From Muribaculaceae bacterium Isolate-036 (Harlan) (GTDB taxonomy: Bacteria; Bacteroidota; Bacteroidia; Bacteroidales; Muribaculaceae), in contig RIAY01000004.1 of the NCBI GenBank assembly GCA_003833075.1, forward strand, positions 62,001 through 126,000: a DNA stretch of 64,000 bases, read 5' to 3'. The translations under genes were made by a program, and so were the position numbers. Numbering within the stretch: position 1 is the stretch's first letter; each line of letters starts with the position of its first letter. Positions 37,124-46,678 of the stretch are shown piece after piece. The notes beneath the pieces were generated by a model that saw only the letters and a list, made by a program, of their open reading frames with translations, made no database searches and was not told the origin of the DNA.

Positions 37124-37918
37124 TCAAAACATTCCGGCGTTCATCATGAACATTGCGGCACACAACCCGATCGACAGGCATCCGGTGATTACCACCGCAT
37201 CGAAGAAACGGCTCATGGAGCAGATGTAATATCGGTAAAGCATGTCGCTGAAAGAATTCAGCAATGGAATCCCCGGAACGAGATATAGAACGCTCGTTCC
37301 CAACGCGATGTCAGGGGTGCTTCCCAGAGCGAAAAGGGAATCGGTGGCACCGAGCACCGCCGAGACAAAAGCGCATATCGCCACAGTGGCGCGGATGTCG
37401 ACTTTTTTTGAAAGCAGTTGGGTTTTAAGCCAGTATCCCGCCATAGTCGCCATAAACACGACCCCCATCGCAGTGATGTCGCCACCAAAAAGCCGGCAGA
37501 AAGAGGCGTTGGCAAGAGACACAAGCAAAAGCACGGTCCAGGGGTTCTGACGGTCGTTGGTGACAATTTCCCTGAACCGCTCTTCCGCCTCTCTGAGACT
37601 GATGCGTTTCTCGGCTATTGCCCAGCTGAGCTCGCTCAGACGTGTATTGATATTGAAACTGATAGGCGTGTGGCGTATTGTGGATACGGAAGTTACGAAG
37701 TCACCACCGTTTTTGTCTCTTACCGAGATATGCACGTGACGCGGCATGATCGTAATGTCTACGGTCTTGCCATATGCGCGGGCAATGCGTGTCACATTCT
37801 TTTCAAGTCGCACGCAAGTTGACCCGCATCCGAGCAGCCATGCGCTGTAGTCAGACAGAAACACGCATACCTTCCTTACATCCGGTTCGCAGGTTTCTTT
37901 AAGTGGAATCTCTGTCAT
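37124..37918 (-). CDS. Threonine/serine exporter subunit, ThrE_1 (DUF1212) type
   Basis: Protein of 264 residues with a soluble N-terminal part (about 1-130, including GCGSTCVRLEKNVTRIARAYG) and about five C-terminal helices; the LYLVPGIPLLNSFSDML segment is typical of the larger ThrE half. It would pair with the DUF3815 protein to export threonine or serine across the inner membrane. It lies 20 bp after a small membrane protein. Confidence 0.87.
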   Translation of the reverse strand: MTEIPLKETCEPDVRKVCVFLSDYSAWLLGCGSTCVRLEKNVTRIARAYGKTVDITIMPRHVHISVRDKNGGDFVTSVSTIRHTPISFNINTRLSELSWAIAEKRISLREAEERFREIVTNDRQNPWTVLLLVSLANASFCRLFGGDITAMGVVFMATMAGYWLKTQLLSKKVDIRATVAICAFVSAVLGATDSLFALGSTPDIALGTSVLYLVPGIPLLNSFSDMLYRYYICSMSRFFDAVVITGCLSIGLCAAMFMMNAGMF

Positions 37919-37938
37919 TTATTTATGGAAGAGAGGTT

Positions 37939-38130
37939 TTAATCAATATCTTCATCGCTGCCTTGCGGGTCTCCCGGTACAAAAAACTCCTCTCTTTCGC
38001 TACCGATCTCGAACGGACGGAAATGGAAGCGTTCCCTGCGGGAGGTGTGTAGAAAAATTATCGTTCTGGTAATAACAGCCAGAATAAGGATTCCGACAAT
38101 CAGCAACCAAGTTAATAACGGCATGTCCAT
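37939..38130 (-). CDS. Small single-helix membrane protein
   Basis: 63 residues: one hydrophobic helix (about 5-27), a basic stretch (HTSRRERFHFRPF) and an acidic tail. No known family. It is first in the exporter unit, so it may assist the transporter. Confidence 0.6.
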   Translation of the reverse strand: MDMPLLTWLLIVGILILAVITRTIIFLHTSRRERFHFRPFEIGSEREEFFVPGDPQGSDEDID

Positions 38131-38707
38131 AGTTTTAGTTTTTTTGAATGTGAGCTCGTCTTGACTTATTCACGAAAGTTAAAATAATGATATCGTTGAT
38201 TCTTTTCTCAGCCTTAGCGGATCTTTCCGGTTGTTTTCACCCCTCGCGTCACCGCCAGCGGTAAGGTTGCCGGCTCTTCGAATGGCGAAAACACCTCGGA
38301 AATATCTCGCTGATGTTAAGAAAAAATAAATCAATCAAGACAAGTTTTGTTTATTGATAGTTTGAGACCAAACAGACGTTTGTCAAAATGATTCTGCAAA
38401 ATAACAATCGGAAACATTCATAAAATATGATTTTCATGCGGAAGTTTCGATAGCGGCGATAGATAGAATCTGTTTGAAAAGAAGCGAGGCGGCATATTTA
38501 TGTTATGTCGCCTCGTAAATGAGTCTCAATTGGATTTGTTATGTGATGCCAATGACAGATACTGTGTGTTGTCTCGCAGTGTCGTTGTGTAAGAGGTATT
38601 TGGATGGATGCTGAGCATATTTTAAAGTAGTTTAATAATATTTTTTATGGAAAGAGGGGAATTTTGATTATTTTTGCAATTTCGAAGGATATTCTCAAAA
38701 TATCAGA
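38131..38707. other. 577-bp non-coding gap before parA
   Basis: No credible gene. It holds a hairpin at 38485-38515 (12-bp stem, CGAGGCGGCATA with TATGTCGCCTCG, one G-T pair) and a likely parA -7 box TATTTTTG at 38669-38676. No clear parS-like palindrome was noticed. Confidence 0.6.
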
Positions 38708-39493
38708 ATGGGTAAAATCATAGCAATAGCAAATCAGAAGGGCGGTGTCGGAAAAACGACCACCGCATTCAATCTCGGTGCGTGTCTGGCTGTGGCAGGC
38801 AAGCGTGTGCTTTTAGTAGATGCCGATCCGCAGGCAAATGCCACTTCGGGCATCGGCATGCAGCCCCAGCCTACAGATGCATCCATCTATGACTGTCTGG
38901 TTGACAATTATCCCGCGGCGGAGGCAATAATGCACTCTACGATTGATAATCTTGATATAATCTGCTCGCGTATTGATCTTGTTGGTGCGGAAGTGGAACT
39001 TATGAGCCGCCGCGACCGGGAGCGCATTCTCCAGAGACTGCTTGAACCGGTCAAAGACGATTACGATTTCATTCTGATTGACTGTTCGCCATCGCTCGGG
39101 GTCATTACCATAAATGCGCTGACCGCCTCAAATTCGGTCCTGATACCCGTACAGGCGGAATATTTCGCATTAGAGGGAATTTCCCAGCTTCTCAACACTG
39201 TGCGTATAATCAAGAGCCGTCTGAGACCGCAACTTGAGATCGAGGGTTTTCTACTGACCATGTATGATGCCCGTCTTCGTCTTGCCAACCAGATTTACGA
39301 GGAATTGCGAGGACACTTCGGAAAGATGGTGTTCGATACTGTAATACCCCGCAATATCAGACTGTCGGAATCTCCGAGTCATGGTCTGCCAGTGATCCTT
39401 TACGACCCCGATTCGCGTGGTGCCATATCCTATGTGCAGCTTGCCAAGGAGTTGCTGATGAGAAATAAAAAGAGTACGAAATCTGAAAACTAA
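38708..39493 (+). CDS. parA: Chromosome-partitioning ATPase ParA (Soj)
   Basis: Deviant-Walker ATPase of 261 residues: KGGVGKTT at 11-18, DADPQANAT at about 39-47, and DCSPSLGV. With ParB it moves the replication-origin region to the cell poles or quarter positions. Length and lack of an N-terminal DNA-binding domain fit a chromosomal ParA. parB starts 6 bp after the stop. Confidence 0.96.
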   Translation: MGKIIAIANQKGGVGKTTTAFNLGACLAVAGKRVLLVDADPQANATSGIGMQPQPTDASIYDCLVDNYPAAEAIMHSTIDNLDIICSRIDLVGAEVELMSRRDRERILQRLLEPVKDDYDFILIDCSPSLGVITINALTASNSVLIPVQAEYFALEGISQLLNTVRIIKSRLRPQLEIEGFLLTMYDARLRLANQIYEELRGHFGKMVFDTVIPRNIRLSESPSHGLPVILYDPDSRGAISYVQLAKELLMRNKKSTKSEN

Positions 39494-39499
39494 GACAAT

Positions 39500-40375
39500 T
39501 TGGCTTTGAAAAGAAATGCATTGGGACGGGGACTTGATTCGCTGATCTCAATGGGAGATATAAGAACTGAGGGCTCTTCGGCAATATCGGAAATAGATAT
39601 CAGCCGCATCGAGCCCAATCCGGACCAGCCCCGTCGCTCGTTCGACGAGACAACTCTTGAAGAGCTTGCCGCGTCTATTCGCGAACTGGGTGTGGTGCAG
39701 CCGCTGACGCTCCGCATGAACGATGAGGGGAATTACCAGATAATTGCCGGCGAGCGGCGGTGGCGCGCTGCACGCAAGGCAGGTCTGACCTCGGTGCCGG
39801 CATATGTGCGGACAGTCTCTGACTCGGAAATGACTGAGATGGCTCTTATAGAGAACATCCAGCGCGAAGATCTGAACGCCATAGAGGTGGCTCTGGGGTT
39901 CAAGAAACTTATCGATTCGTATAATCTGACACAGGAACGCCTTTCCGAACGTCTCGGCAAGAAACGCGCCACGATAGCAAACCACCTGCGTCTGCTCCGG
40001 CTTCCCGCCGAGATTCAGCTTGGCTTGCGCGACAGAAAACTCGATATGGGTCATGCCCGTGCGATTCTGTCGGTGGAAGACCCTAAGATTCAGCTTAAGC
40101 TCTACAAGCAGGTGATAAAGGAGGGATTGTCTGTGCGTGCCGTGGAAGAACTCGGACGTAAGCTCGCGGAGGGTGAGAATCACGACGCTCCGGCAAAGGT
40201 TAAAAGTGAGAAATCCGCCGACATCCGTATGCTTGAGAAAGACTTCACAAGCTATTTCTCGATGCCGGTGAAGGTCTCGCGCTCACAGAGCGGAAAGGGG
40301 TCTGTTACATTCAAGTTCGCTTCTGACGACGAGCTTCATCAGCTTGTTAAAATATTCGAGAGATTAAAACAATGA
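39500..40375 (+). CDS. parB: Chromosome-partitioning protein ParB
   Basis: DNA-binding CTPase of 291 residues. The start MALKRNALGRGLDSLI is the ParB N-terminal box that stimulates ParA; the CTP-binding GERRWRAARKAG and ENIQREDLNAIE follow, then a helix-turn-helix (TQERLSERLGKKRATIANHL) and a C-terminal dimer domain. The start codon is TTG at 39500; no ATG lies nearby that keeps the conserved N-terminus. It overlaps DUF5683 by 4 bases. Confidence 0.95.
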   Translation: MALKRNALGRGLDSLISMGDIRTEGSSAISEIDISRIEPNPDQPRRSFDETTLEELAASIRELGVVQPLTLRMNDEGNYQIIAGERRWRAARKAGLTSVPAYVRTVSDSEMTEMALIENIQREDLNAIEVALGFKKLIDSYNLTQERLSERLGKKRATIANHLRLLRLPAEIQLGLRDRKLDMGHARAILSVEDPKIQLKLYKQVIKEGLSVRAVEELGRKLAEGENHDAPAKVKSEKSADIRMLEKDFTSYFSMPVKVSRSQSGKGSVTFKFASDDELHQLVKIFERLKQ

Positions 40376-41160
40376 GTCAGGAAAATAAGAGGCGCAATAT
40401 CAGGTTATTCGGCAGAAATCTGCAACTTCGTCCCGCGGAGTGCGGTCTGGTGGTGGTGTTGGCGGTTGTGCTCCTTTTTCCGTTCGATTACCTTGTGTTG
40501 CCTGCCAGGGCGCAGAGTGTGGCGCAGCCTCAGTCTCCGGTCCAGCCTGATTCTGTGGTTTATGCCGATGCAGAGATCCTTGTCAAGGCGGACGAAGTGA
40601 CGGATTCGATACCCCCTACGGAAGTCACAGCGGATGACTATCCATATGGGCTTGACGGCAAGATAGCTTTCAACCCCTCTCCGCAGAGGGCGGTGTGGCT
40701 GTCGGCATTGTGTCCTGGTTTAGGACAGATCTATAACAGACGCTACTGGAAACTTCCGATTGTAGTGGGCGGATTCATGGGACTCGGTTACGCCACAAAC
40801 TGGAACAATAACCAATATCAGGATTATGTGCAAGGCTATCGGGATCTTGTCGACAGCGATCCCAATACGAAAAGCTACCTCGATTTCTTTCCGCCAACAG
40901 TGAATGAGAGCGACCTTGACACCGAGTGGCTCACGCGCACGTTCAAGAGCCGCCGCGATTATTTCCGCAGAAACCGGGACCTGTGCATCATCTGCATTGT
41001 GGCGTTGTATCTGGTGTGTATGGTAGATGCGTATATAGATGCTTCTATGGCGCATTTCGACATCTCTCCCGACCTTTCGCTCGATATGAGTCCGACATTG
41101 ATGCTGCAGCCTGCCTCGCGCAAGCCGGCGTTCGGAATCAACTGGGCATTTACTTTTTAA
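40372..41160 (+). CDS. DUF5683 membrane protein
   Basis: Protein of 262 residues with an N-terminal hydrophobic segment (about 24-48, likely anchor or signal) and two more helices around 112-128 and 200-218. The segment AVWLSALCPGLGQIYNRRYWKLPIV is typical of DUF5683. Its place after parB is usual in Bacteroidales, but no function is established. Confidence 0.85.
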   Translation: MSQENKRRNIRLFGRNLQLRPAECGLVVVLAVVLLFPFDYLVLPARAQSVAQPQSPVQPDSVVYADAEILVKADEVTDSIPPTEVTADDYPYGLDGKIAFNPSPQRAVWLSALCPGLGQIYNRRYWKLPIVVGGFMGLGYATNWNNNQYQDYVQGYRDLVDSDPNTKSYLDFFPPTVNESDLDTEWLTRTFKSRRDYFRRNRDLCIICIVALYLVCMVDAYIDASMAHFDISPDLSLDMSPTLMLQPASRKPAFGINWAFTF

Positions 41161-41200
41161 ACAGCTTATAAAACGGCAGTCAGCCTAACGATATAGAATC

Positions 41201-42910
41201 ATGAAGAATAATATACGTCATATACTCCTTGTGTGTGCGGTAGCCGCAACAGCTCTTCCGTCGGTTTCTGCACCGCAGAAAAAAAACACTGTGCTTGATG
41301 TGAAGACAAGCATATCCGACAATAATATAATCTATCCGGAAAGTTTTGAGGCGGACACGCGCAAAATGCTTGAAGGGTGGTATATGAAAAACTACATGGC
41401 GACCGATGACCGCTATAGGAGAGAGGGTGATACCCGCAACGATGACAAGACAATACGCGAGCGTCTCGCACAACTCCCTACGGTGATAGAGATGCCCTAC
41501 AATCAGATTGTAAGGTCTTATATAGACCGATATACGCAGAAAGGCCGCGAGCAGGTAACTGTGCTTCTTGGTCTCAGCCATTATTATCTTCCTATCTTCG
41601 AGCAGGCTCTTGAGGAGAGAGGTCTTCCTCTCGAACTGAAATATCTTCCGGTTATAGAATCGGGCCTTGATCCCAATGCTGTCTCCAGGCATGGCGCCAC
41701 AGGACTGTGGCAGTTTATGATAGCTACGGCAAAAGGGTTGGGTATGGAGGTAAATTCTCTTGTAGATGAGCGTCGCGACCCGTATCTTTCATCTAAAAAG
41801 GCAGCCCAGTATCTCAGCGATCTGTATGCTACCTATGGGGACTGGAGTCTTGCAATCGCTGCCTACAATTGTGGCCCGGGGGCTGTAAACAAAGCCATCC
41901 GTCGTGCCGGAGGCGATCCCAGGCAACATGATTTCTGGTCGATATATAATTACCTTACGCCTGAAACGAGGGGATATGTGCCGATGTTTATAGCTGCGAA
42001 CTATGTGATGAATTATTATCCGCAGCATAACATAAGTCCGGTGATTCCGACTAAACCTCTGATTACCGACACTCTGCAGATTTCAGACCGTGTGCATTTC
42101 AAGCAGATATCGGCAGTTCTTGATATTCCTGTAGATGAGCTTAGAGTCCTCAATCCTCAGTTCCGTGCCGATATTGTTCCCGGTTCTCCTGAACGCTCAT
42201 ATACACTTGTTCTCCCCTCCCAGCAGGTCCATGCATATCTGATGAGCGAAGATGCGATAAAGGCTCACGACGCTACAAAATATGCGCGTCGGGAAAACGT
42301 GCAACCGGGAGAACATCCGATGATCGCAGACAATTCTGTCCCGGAAACCGTTGCCGATACCAATCCTGAAGACAGTAATCTTCCTGTTGCCGCGGCTTCC
42401 GCTTCAAAGGGTGTTAGGACAGTTACCCACAAAGTCAAGCCGGGAGAGTCGCTTGCATCGATAGCAAAGACTTACAATGTGGCTCCCGAGCAGATCAAAT
42501 CGTGGAACAGTCTGCGCAGGAACGCTGTCAGAACAGGACAGCTTTTACGTATCAATACCGCTTCCGGGGAAGGTGAGACGGAACTGCTGACTGCTGAGGC
42601 AACCGAGGTTCCCGCAGGCGGTGAGCGTACGTGGCAATCTGATGCACCGGCTTCGTCTTCCAGGAAATCAGTGCAAGCGGCTGCGGCAAAAAGCAAAACC
42701 AAGGCAAAGGCACCTGCCGCGAAAGTGCATAAGATAAAGAACGGCGAGAGTCTGAGCAGTATCTCCAAGAAATATGGTGTCAGCATTGCTGAACTCAAAA
42801 GGGCGAACGGCATGACCAATGACAAACTGCGTGCCGGAAAGACTTTGAAGATTCCTGCAAAATCAAAGACGGGGTCAAAGAAATCAACTAAAAAACGCCG
42901 CCGAAGATAA
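41201..42910 (+). CDS. mltD: Membrane-bound lytic murein transglycosylase D-like protein
   Basis: Cell-wall enzyme of 569 residues. Signal peptide (about 23 residues), SLT domain with catalytic E153 in LPVIESGLDPNAVS, and GATGLWQFM; then two LysM repeats that bind peptidoglycan, about 406-450 (KPGESLASIAKTYNV) and 508-552 (KNGESLSSISKKYGV), separated by an Ala/Lys-rich linker. It ends in a very basic tail. No lipobox Cys is evident, so it may be soluble in the periplasm rather than lipid-anchored as in E. coli. Confidence 0.93.
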   Translation: MKNNIRHILLVCAVAATALPSVSAPQKKNTVLDVKTSISDNNIIYPESFEADTRKMLEGWYMKNYMATDDRYRREGDTRNDDKTIRERLAQLPTVIEMPYNQIVRSYIDRYTQKGREQVTVLLGLSHYYLPIFEQALEERGLPLELKYLPVIESGLDPNAVSRHGATGLWQFMIATAKGLGMEVNSLVDERRDPYLSSKKAAQYLSDLYATYGDWSLAIAAYNCGPGAVNKAIRRAGGDPRQHDFWSIYNYLTPETRGYVPMFIAANYVMNYYPQHNISPVIPTKPLITDTLQISDRVHFKQISAVLDIPVDELRVLNPQFRADIVPGSPERSYTLVLPSQQVHAYLMSEDAIKAHDATKYARRENVQPGEHPMIADNSVPETVADTNPEDSNLPVAAASASKGVRTVTHKVKPGESLASIAKTYNVAPEQIKSWNSLRRNAVRTGQLLRINTASGEGETELLTAEATEVPAGGERTWQSDAPASSSRKSVQAAAAKSKTKAKAPAAKVHKIKNGESLSSISKKYGVSIAELKRANGMTNDKLRAGKTLKIPAKSKTGSKKSTKKRRRR

Positions 42911-42948
42911 AAGCCCTTTTGCGGAAGGATTGATGCCAAACAAAAAAA

Positions 42949-42989
42949 ACGAAGCCGGAGTTGCATTGCAACTCCGGCTTCGTTTTTTG
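42949..42989. terminator. Bidirectional terminator between mltD and slyD
   Basis: Perfect 16-bp stem (42949-42964 with 42968-42983) with ATT loop, A tract on the left and T tract on the right. Confidence 0.9.
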
Positions 42990-42999
42990 TCCGGTTTAA

Positions 43000-43062
43000 T
43001 GGGGGGGATGGGGCTATATGGGGGGTATAGGGCTATATAGGGCTGTATGGGGCTGTATGGGA
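43000..43062 (+). repeat. G-rich tandem repeat
   Basis: About 60 bp of repeated units such as GGGGCTATAT and GGGCTGTAT, with at least six runs of three or more G on the + strand, directly downstream of slyD. It could fold as a G-quadruplex. Confidence 0.75.
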
Positions 43063-43069
43063 TGTGTTC

Positions 43070-43633
43070 TTAATGGCAGCAACCATCACCACAGCCGTCG
43101 CCACAGCCGCCGTCGCCGCATGAGCCGTGGCTGCCGCAACCGCAGCAACCGCCCTGGGCGGGATGTAGCTCCTCGGGTGTCGCTTCGCGCACTTCTTCCA
43201 CTTCTCCGGCAAATGTCACTGTCAGTCCGGCAAAAGGATGGTTGAAATCCATCTTTACATTGTCGCCTACTTCAATGACCTTGCCCAATACGCGGAAGCC
43301 TTCGGCTGTCATCATGGGGAGCTCGGCTCCAGCTTTCACTTCCTCTGCGAGTTTGCCGTCGCGCATGAATATGTCTTTGTCAAGCTCAATCACATTTTCT
43401 GCATGGCGCACTCCGAATGCCGCCTCGGGAGGAAGGGTGACATCAAATCTGTCGCCTTTCTTGAGGTCTTTGAGTGCTGCGATCAGACCGGGCACAACCT
43501 CCTGTGAAACTCCATATACCATTTCATCCGGCTCTCCTTCGGGAGTCGCGAACAATTCTTTGCCGGAATCGGCGTCGGTAAGTCTGTAAGCATATTTTAC
43601 AAACATTCCGGGTCCTACTTTTATCTCTTCCAT
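43070..43633 (-). CDS. slyD: FKBP-type peptidyl-prolyl isomerase, SlyD type
   Basis: Isomerase and chaperone of 187 residues. FKBP core with the SlyD-type insert (GMFVKYAYRLTDADSGKEL at the start, DFNHPFAGLTVTFAGEV at the end), then a C-terminal tail of about 30 residues made almost wholly of Cys, Gly, His and Asp (CCGCGSHGSCGDGGCGDG region). In E. coli SlyD a similar tail binds nickel. Start taken at 43633 (MEEIKVGPG). The tail is the most metal-rich stretch in the window. Confidence 0.93.
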   Translation of the reverse strand: MEEIKVGPGMFVKYAYRLTDADSGKELFATPEGEPDEMVYGVSQEVVPGLIAALKDLKKGDRFDVTLPPEAAFGVRHAENVIELDKDIFMRDGKLAEEVKAGAELPMMTAEGFRVLGKVIEVGDNVKMDFNHPFAGLTVTFAGEVEEVREATPEELHPAQGGCCGCGSHGSCGDGGCGDGCGDGCCH

Positions 43634-43727
43634 ATTGTATGTTATTAATTTTGTCAGTTTTGTCAGTTTTAAATTGTTTGCCTTGCTTAGTGCTGTTATT
43701 CCGCTTCTGATTTTTTCGAAACACCTG

Positions 43728-44552
43728 TTATTGCGCCGGTATTTCATCGGGATCGGGGTAATAGTCGGGCACGGCAGGCTCCTGTTCCGGGGTGCTGACG
43801 TCTGTCACTTCCTCATCTTCAGGATGCTTGAGCATGTATTGCTGTTGCGGCACAATGATGTTGAAATAGAAACCTTCAGCTGATTTATCACGTTTCGTCT
43901 TGTTGGTTTCGTCAGGACGCACTGACAGATAGTCATATCCGGGTTCTATGAATTTTGCATCTGTTGCCTCATAACCGAGCAGCTGCACCATATCGTATTC
44001 ATGCATCGGATATATTACATACCATGCCTTGTCCATGCTTTCTCCGGTGCCTGTACTTTTGATCGCGCCGAGCAGATGTTCCAGACGATACTCCCATATT
44101 TTTGCACTCATGTCTTTCCTCTTCTCCTTGAGCACATGCACAAGAAATGACATCTGGCGGAGGTCAAACGGATTGTCGGCGAGTGCGAGCTGGGCATATT
44201 TGCGTATCGTGTCTATCTCCTCTTTTGTGTGGCTCGACTTCATGCGGAGGTCATCGGTCACATTGGCGTAAGGAGAGACCCTATACGGGTCAAAATCCTC
44301 CTGAAACATGTATCCGAGATAGAAATGTCGGTATTCATCATTGGTCATTGTCGTGTCGTTGCTCTCGTATTTCTTCATGAGTTTAGGGAAATAATACGGG
44401 CTTGACGGAGTGAGAGTGGAGATGCGGATTTCTTCAAGATCCGGCTTCTCCACGGTTATCTTGCGTTTGTTCTGTGCGATTGCCGTTGAGGAAATCGAGA
44501 ATGAAATCATCAGTGCCGCGGCAGATACAAATATTTTTCTTAAACTTATCAT
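43728..44552 (-). CDS. Secreted DUF4919 protein
   Basis: Protein of 274 residues with a signal peptide (cleavage near SSTAIAQ, residue 26). The motif YFPKLMKKYESNDTTMTNDE, followed by RHFYLGYMFQEDFDPY, marks DUF4919. It has no known activity. Pro/Glu/Asp-rich C-terminus. It ends 94 bases upstream of slyD's start on the same strand. Confidence 0.85.
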   Translation of the reverse strand: MISLRKIFVSAAALMISFSISSTAIAQNKRKITVEKPDLEEIRISTLTPSSPYYFPKLMKKYESNDTTMTNDEYRHFYLGYMFQEDFDPYRVSPYANVTDDLRMKSSHTKEEIDTIRKYAQLALADNPFDLRQMSFLVHVLKEKRKDMSAKIWEYRLEHLLGAIKSTGTGESMDKAWYVIYPMHEYDMVQLLGYEATDAKFIEPGYDYLSVRPDETNKTKRDKSAEGFYFNIIVPQQQYMLKHPEDEEVTDVSTPEQEPAVPDYYPDPDEIPAQ

Positions 44553-44630
44553 AGGGTATTTACAATAAGGGAATTTTAAATTTAACGGGGGTGGGAGCCT
44601 GTCTCACCTATAGATTAAAACGTTTGACAA

Positions 44631-46673
44631 TCATTTTTTGATTTCCGGATATGCCACTCGCGAGTGGTATATGGTGGCGAGACGTTTCTTGAACGTGTCT
44701 TTAACAGTCTCCACATCGCGGTAGCTGATCGGAGAATCGCGGAAAAGTCCTTCTGCCTGCTGTCCGTTTACGATGCGGTCTACCAGATTGTTTATTGATT
44801 CCCGTGAGTAATCCTGAAGACTTCGGGAAGCCGCTTCCACGGCATCCGCCATCATAAGTATCGCCGTTTCCTTCGACTGCGGGTTGGGTCCGGGATAGGT
44901 AAACCGGGATTTGTCTACCTCTGCCTCCGAACTCTGGTTGACTGCTGTGTTGTAGAAGTAACGTGCCATACTCTTGCCATGATGCTCGGTGATGAAGCTG
45001 CGTATCACTTCCGGCAGATTCTCTTTTGCCGCGATTTGCAGTCCGGCTGTGACATGCGATATTATTTTCTGTGCGCTTGTCTCGGGATTCAGACCGGTAT
45101 GCGGATTGATGCCGTGCTGGTTCTCCGTAAAGAATATAGGGCTTTCAAGTTTGCCTATGTCGTGATAAAGCGCTCCGGTCCTGACAAGCTGTGTGTCGGC
45201 TCCGATGGCTCTTGCAGCCTCGGAGGCGAGTGTGGACACCTGCATGGAATGCTGGAATGTGCCGGGAGCCTCTTCCGCGAGGCGGCGCAGCAGCGGACTG
45301 TTAATGTCGGAGAGTTCCACAAGTGTGACAGTCGATGTGAATCCGAATATCTTCTCTACTATGAGAATCATGATGTAGGCGAAAGACAGAATCACGGAGT
45401 TGATGGCGAATATGCCGATCATGCGCCATGCGAAATTGTCAAGATTGCCGTCTGTTATGAGACTCGATACAAAATAAGTCAGACAGTATGCCAGAAAGGT
45501 GAAGGCGGCTGTGCGAAGCAGCTGCGACCGCTGGCTGAGACGATGTATGCTGAATGCCGCCAGCAATCCGGCGGTCAGCTCCATGAAAATGAACTGGTAG
45601 GGGAATACGGCAACCAATGATGATATGAGCACCGTGACAAGCAGGGAGAAAATTGCCGTGCGGGAATCGAAGAATACAAGGATCACTACCGGCACCGAGG
45701 CAAACGGTACAAAATATATGCCGTTGGGAACATATTCGAACATCAGAATCGAGAAGACAACGAAAAGTGTTATGAAACACATCAGAAATGTCATCTTCCG
45801 CAGGGAATTGAAGAAACGTGAGCGGTACAACCCCATGAAGAGATACAGGATGCTGAAGCATATGAGGATGAAAAGGAACTGTCCCGCATAGAAATACCGG
45901 TGGTCGTTCTGCGAGTTGTTGGTCTTGTTAAGCAGTTCCATGTATGTGTTCAGGTTCGTGTAGATCTGAGGTGTTATGATTTCACCCCTGTCGACTATCC
46001 TCTGTCCTTTCTTTATCACCCCCTGCGCGCCGTTGACCTGCAGATATTCCTGATTCCGGAATTTACTGTCGGCGGCACTGTCAGTCATCATGTTTGGGGT
46101 AAGGCATATGTTCAATGCCTTTGCGAGGTCTCCGTCGAGCTGACGGGCGGAGGAGTGTCGCACGTATATCGAATCTATATATTCGAAAGCCCTGGCAGGG
46201 GAGAGCATAGCCGATGCATCGATGGTGGAAACGGTGGTGGCTCCGTTCTCTTTGACCATCATGCGTAGCTGCCGCGGTTTCATTCCCTTGATGTGTTCGT
46301 AGAGTCTGGTGTCGAGCACTCCTCTGGAGTATACATCGCGCAAGAGCTTCTGAAGGTCTGTGATATCAGAGTGTTTGGCTCTGCCCGATACCGTGTTGGA
46401 GAACCGTGTCAGGGAAGCCGTCTCCACATCGGCATCTCTCGCCACAAAAGGTATGAAGTTTGCGTCTATGCTGTCGCGGAGCACGTTTGCCGATGCCGAG
46501 TCTCGGAGTATCGGCATATCGAAGTCAGCGGTAAGAAGCGGATACTTCCAAGGCTGATTGAGTTCATATGTATACGACTGCCTGTCGGAATGGGGCAGCA
46601 GAAAGAGTATCAATGCGGTCGCGCCGAGCAGTATGCCGATACGCGCTATTGCTATCTGACTTAGTTTTCTCAT
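44631..46673 (-). CDS. 7TM-HD phosphodiesterase, PgpH type (c-di-AMP)
   Basis: Membrane protein of 680 residues: N-terminal helix, extracellular 7TMR-HDED region about 40-270, seven helices about 275-470, and a cytoplasmic HD domain with H504-D505 in LYHDIGKLE, plus HITHV-like and HHGKS residues. PgpH proteins cleave c-di-AMP. Start taken at 46673 (MRKLSQIAIARIG); a longer in-frame version reaching 47072 runs into relA and is not credible. It starts 5 bp after the relA stop, so both nucleotide-signal enzymes are made together. Confidence 0.88.
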   Translation of the reverse strand: MRKLSQIAIARIGILLGATALILFLLPHSDRQSYTYELNQPWKYPLLTADFDMPILRDSASANVLRDSIDANFIPFVARDADVETASLTRFSNTVSGRAKHSDITDLQKLLRDVYSRGVLDTRLYEHIKGMKPRQLRMMVKENGATTVSTIDASAMLSPARAFEYIDSIYVRHSSARQLDGDLAKALNICLTPNMMTDSAADSKFRNQEYLQVNGAQGVIKKGQRIVDRGEIITPQIYTNLNTYMELLNKTNNSQNDHRYFYAGQFLFILICFSILYLFMGLYRSRFFNSLRKMTFLMCFITLFVVFSILMFEYVPNGIYFVPFASVPVVILVFFDSRTAIFSLLVTVLISSLVAVFPYQFIFMELTAGLLAAFSIHRLSQRSQLLRTAAFTFLAYCLTYFVSSLITDGNLDNFAWRMIGIFAINSVILSFAYIMILIVEKIFGFTSTVTLVELSDINSPLLRRLAEEAPGTFQHSMQVSTLASEAARAIGADTQLVRTGALYHDIGKLESPIFFTENQHGINPHTGLNPETSAQKIISHVTAGLQIAAKENLPEVIRSFITEHHGKSMARYFYNTAVNQSSEAEVDKSRFTYPGPNPQSKETAILMMADAVEAASRSLQDYSRESINNLVDRIVNGQQAEGLFRDSPISYRDVETVKDTFKKRLATIYHSRVAYPEIKK

Positions 46674-46678
46674 AATGT

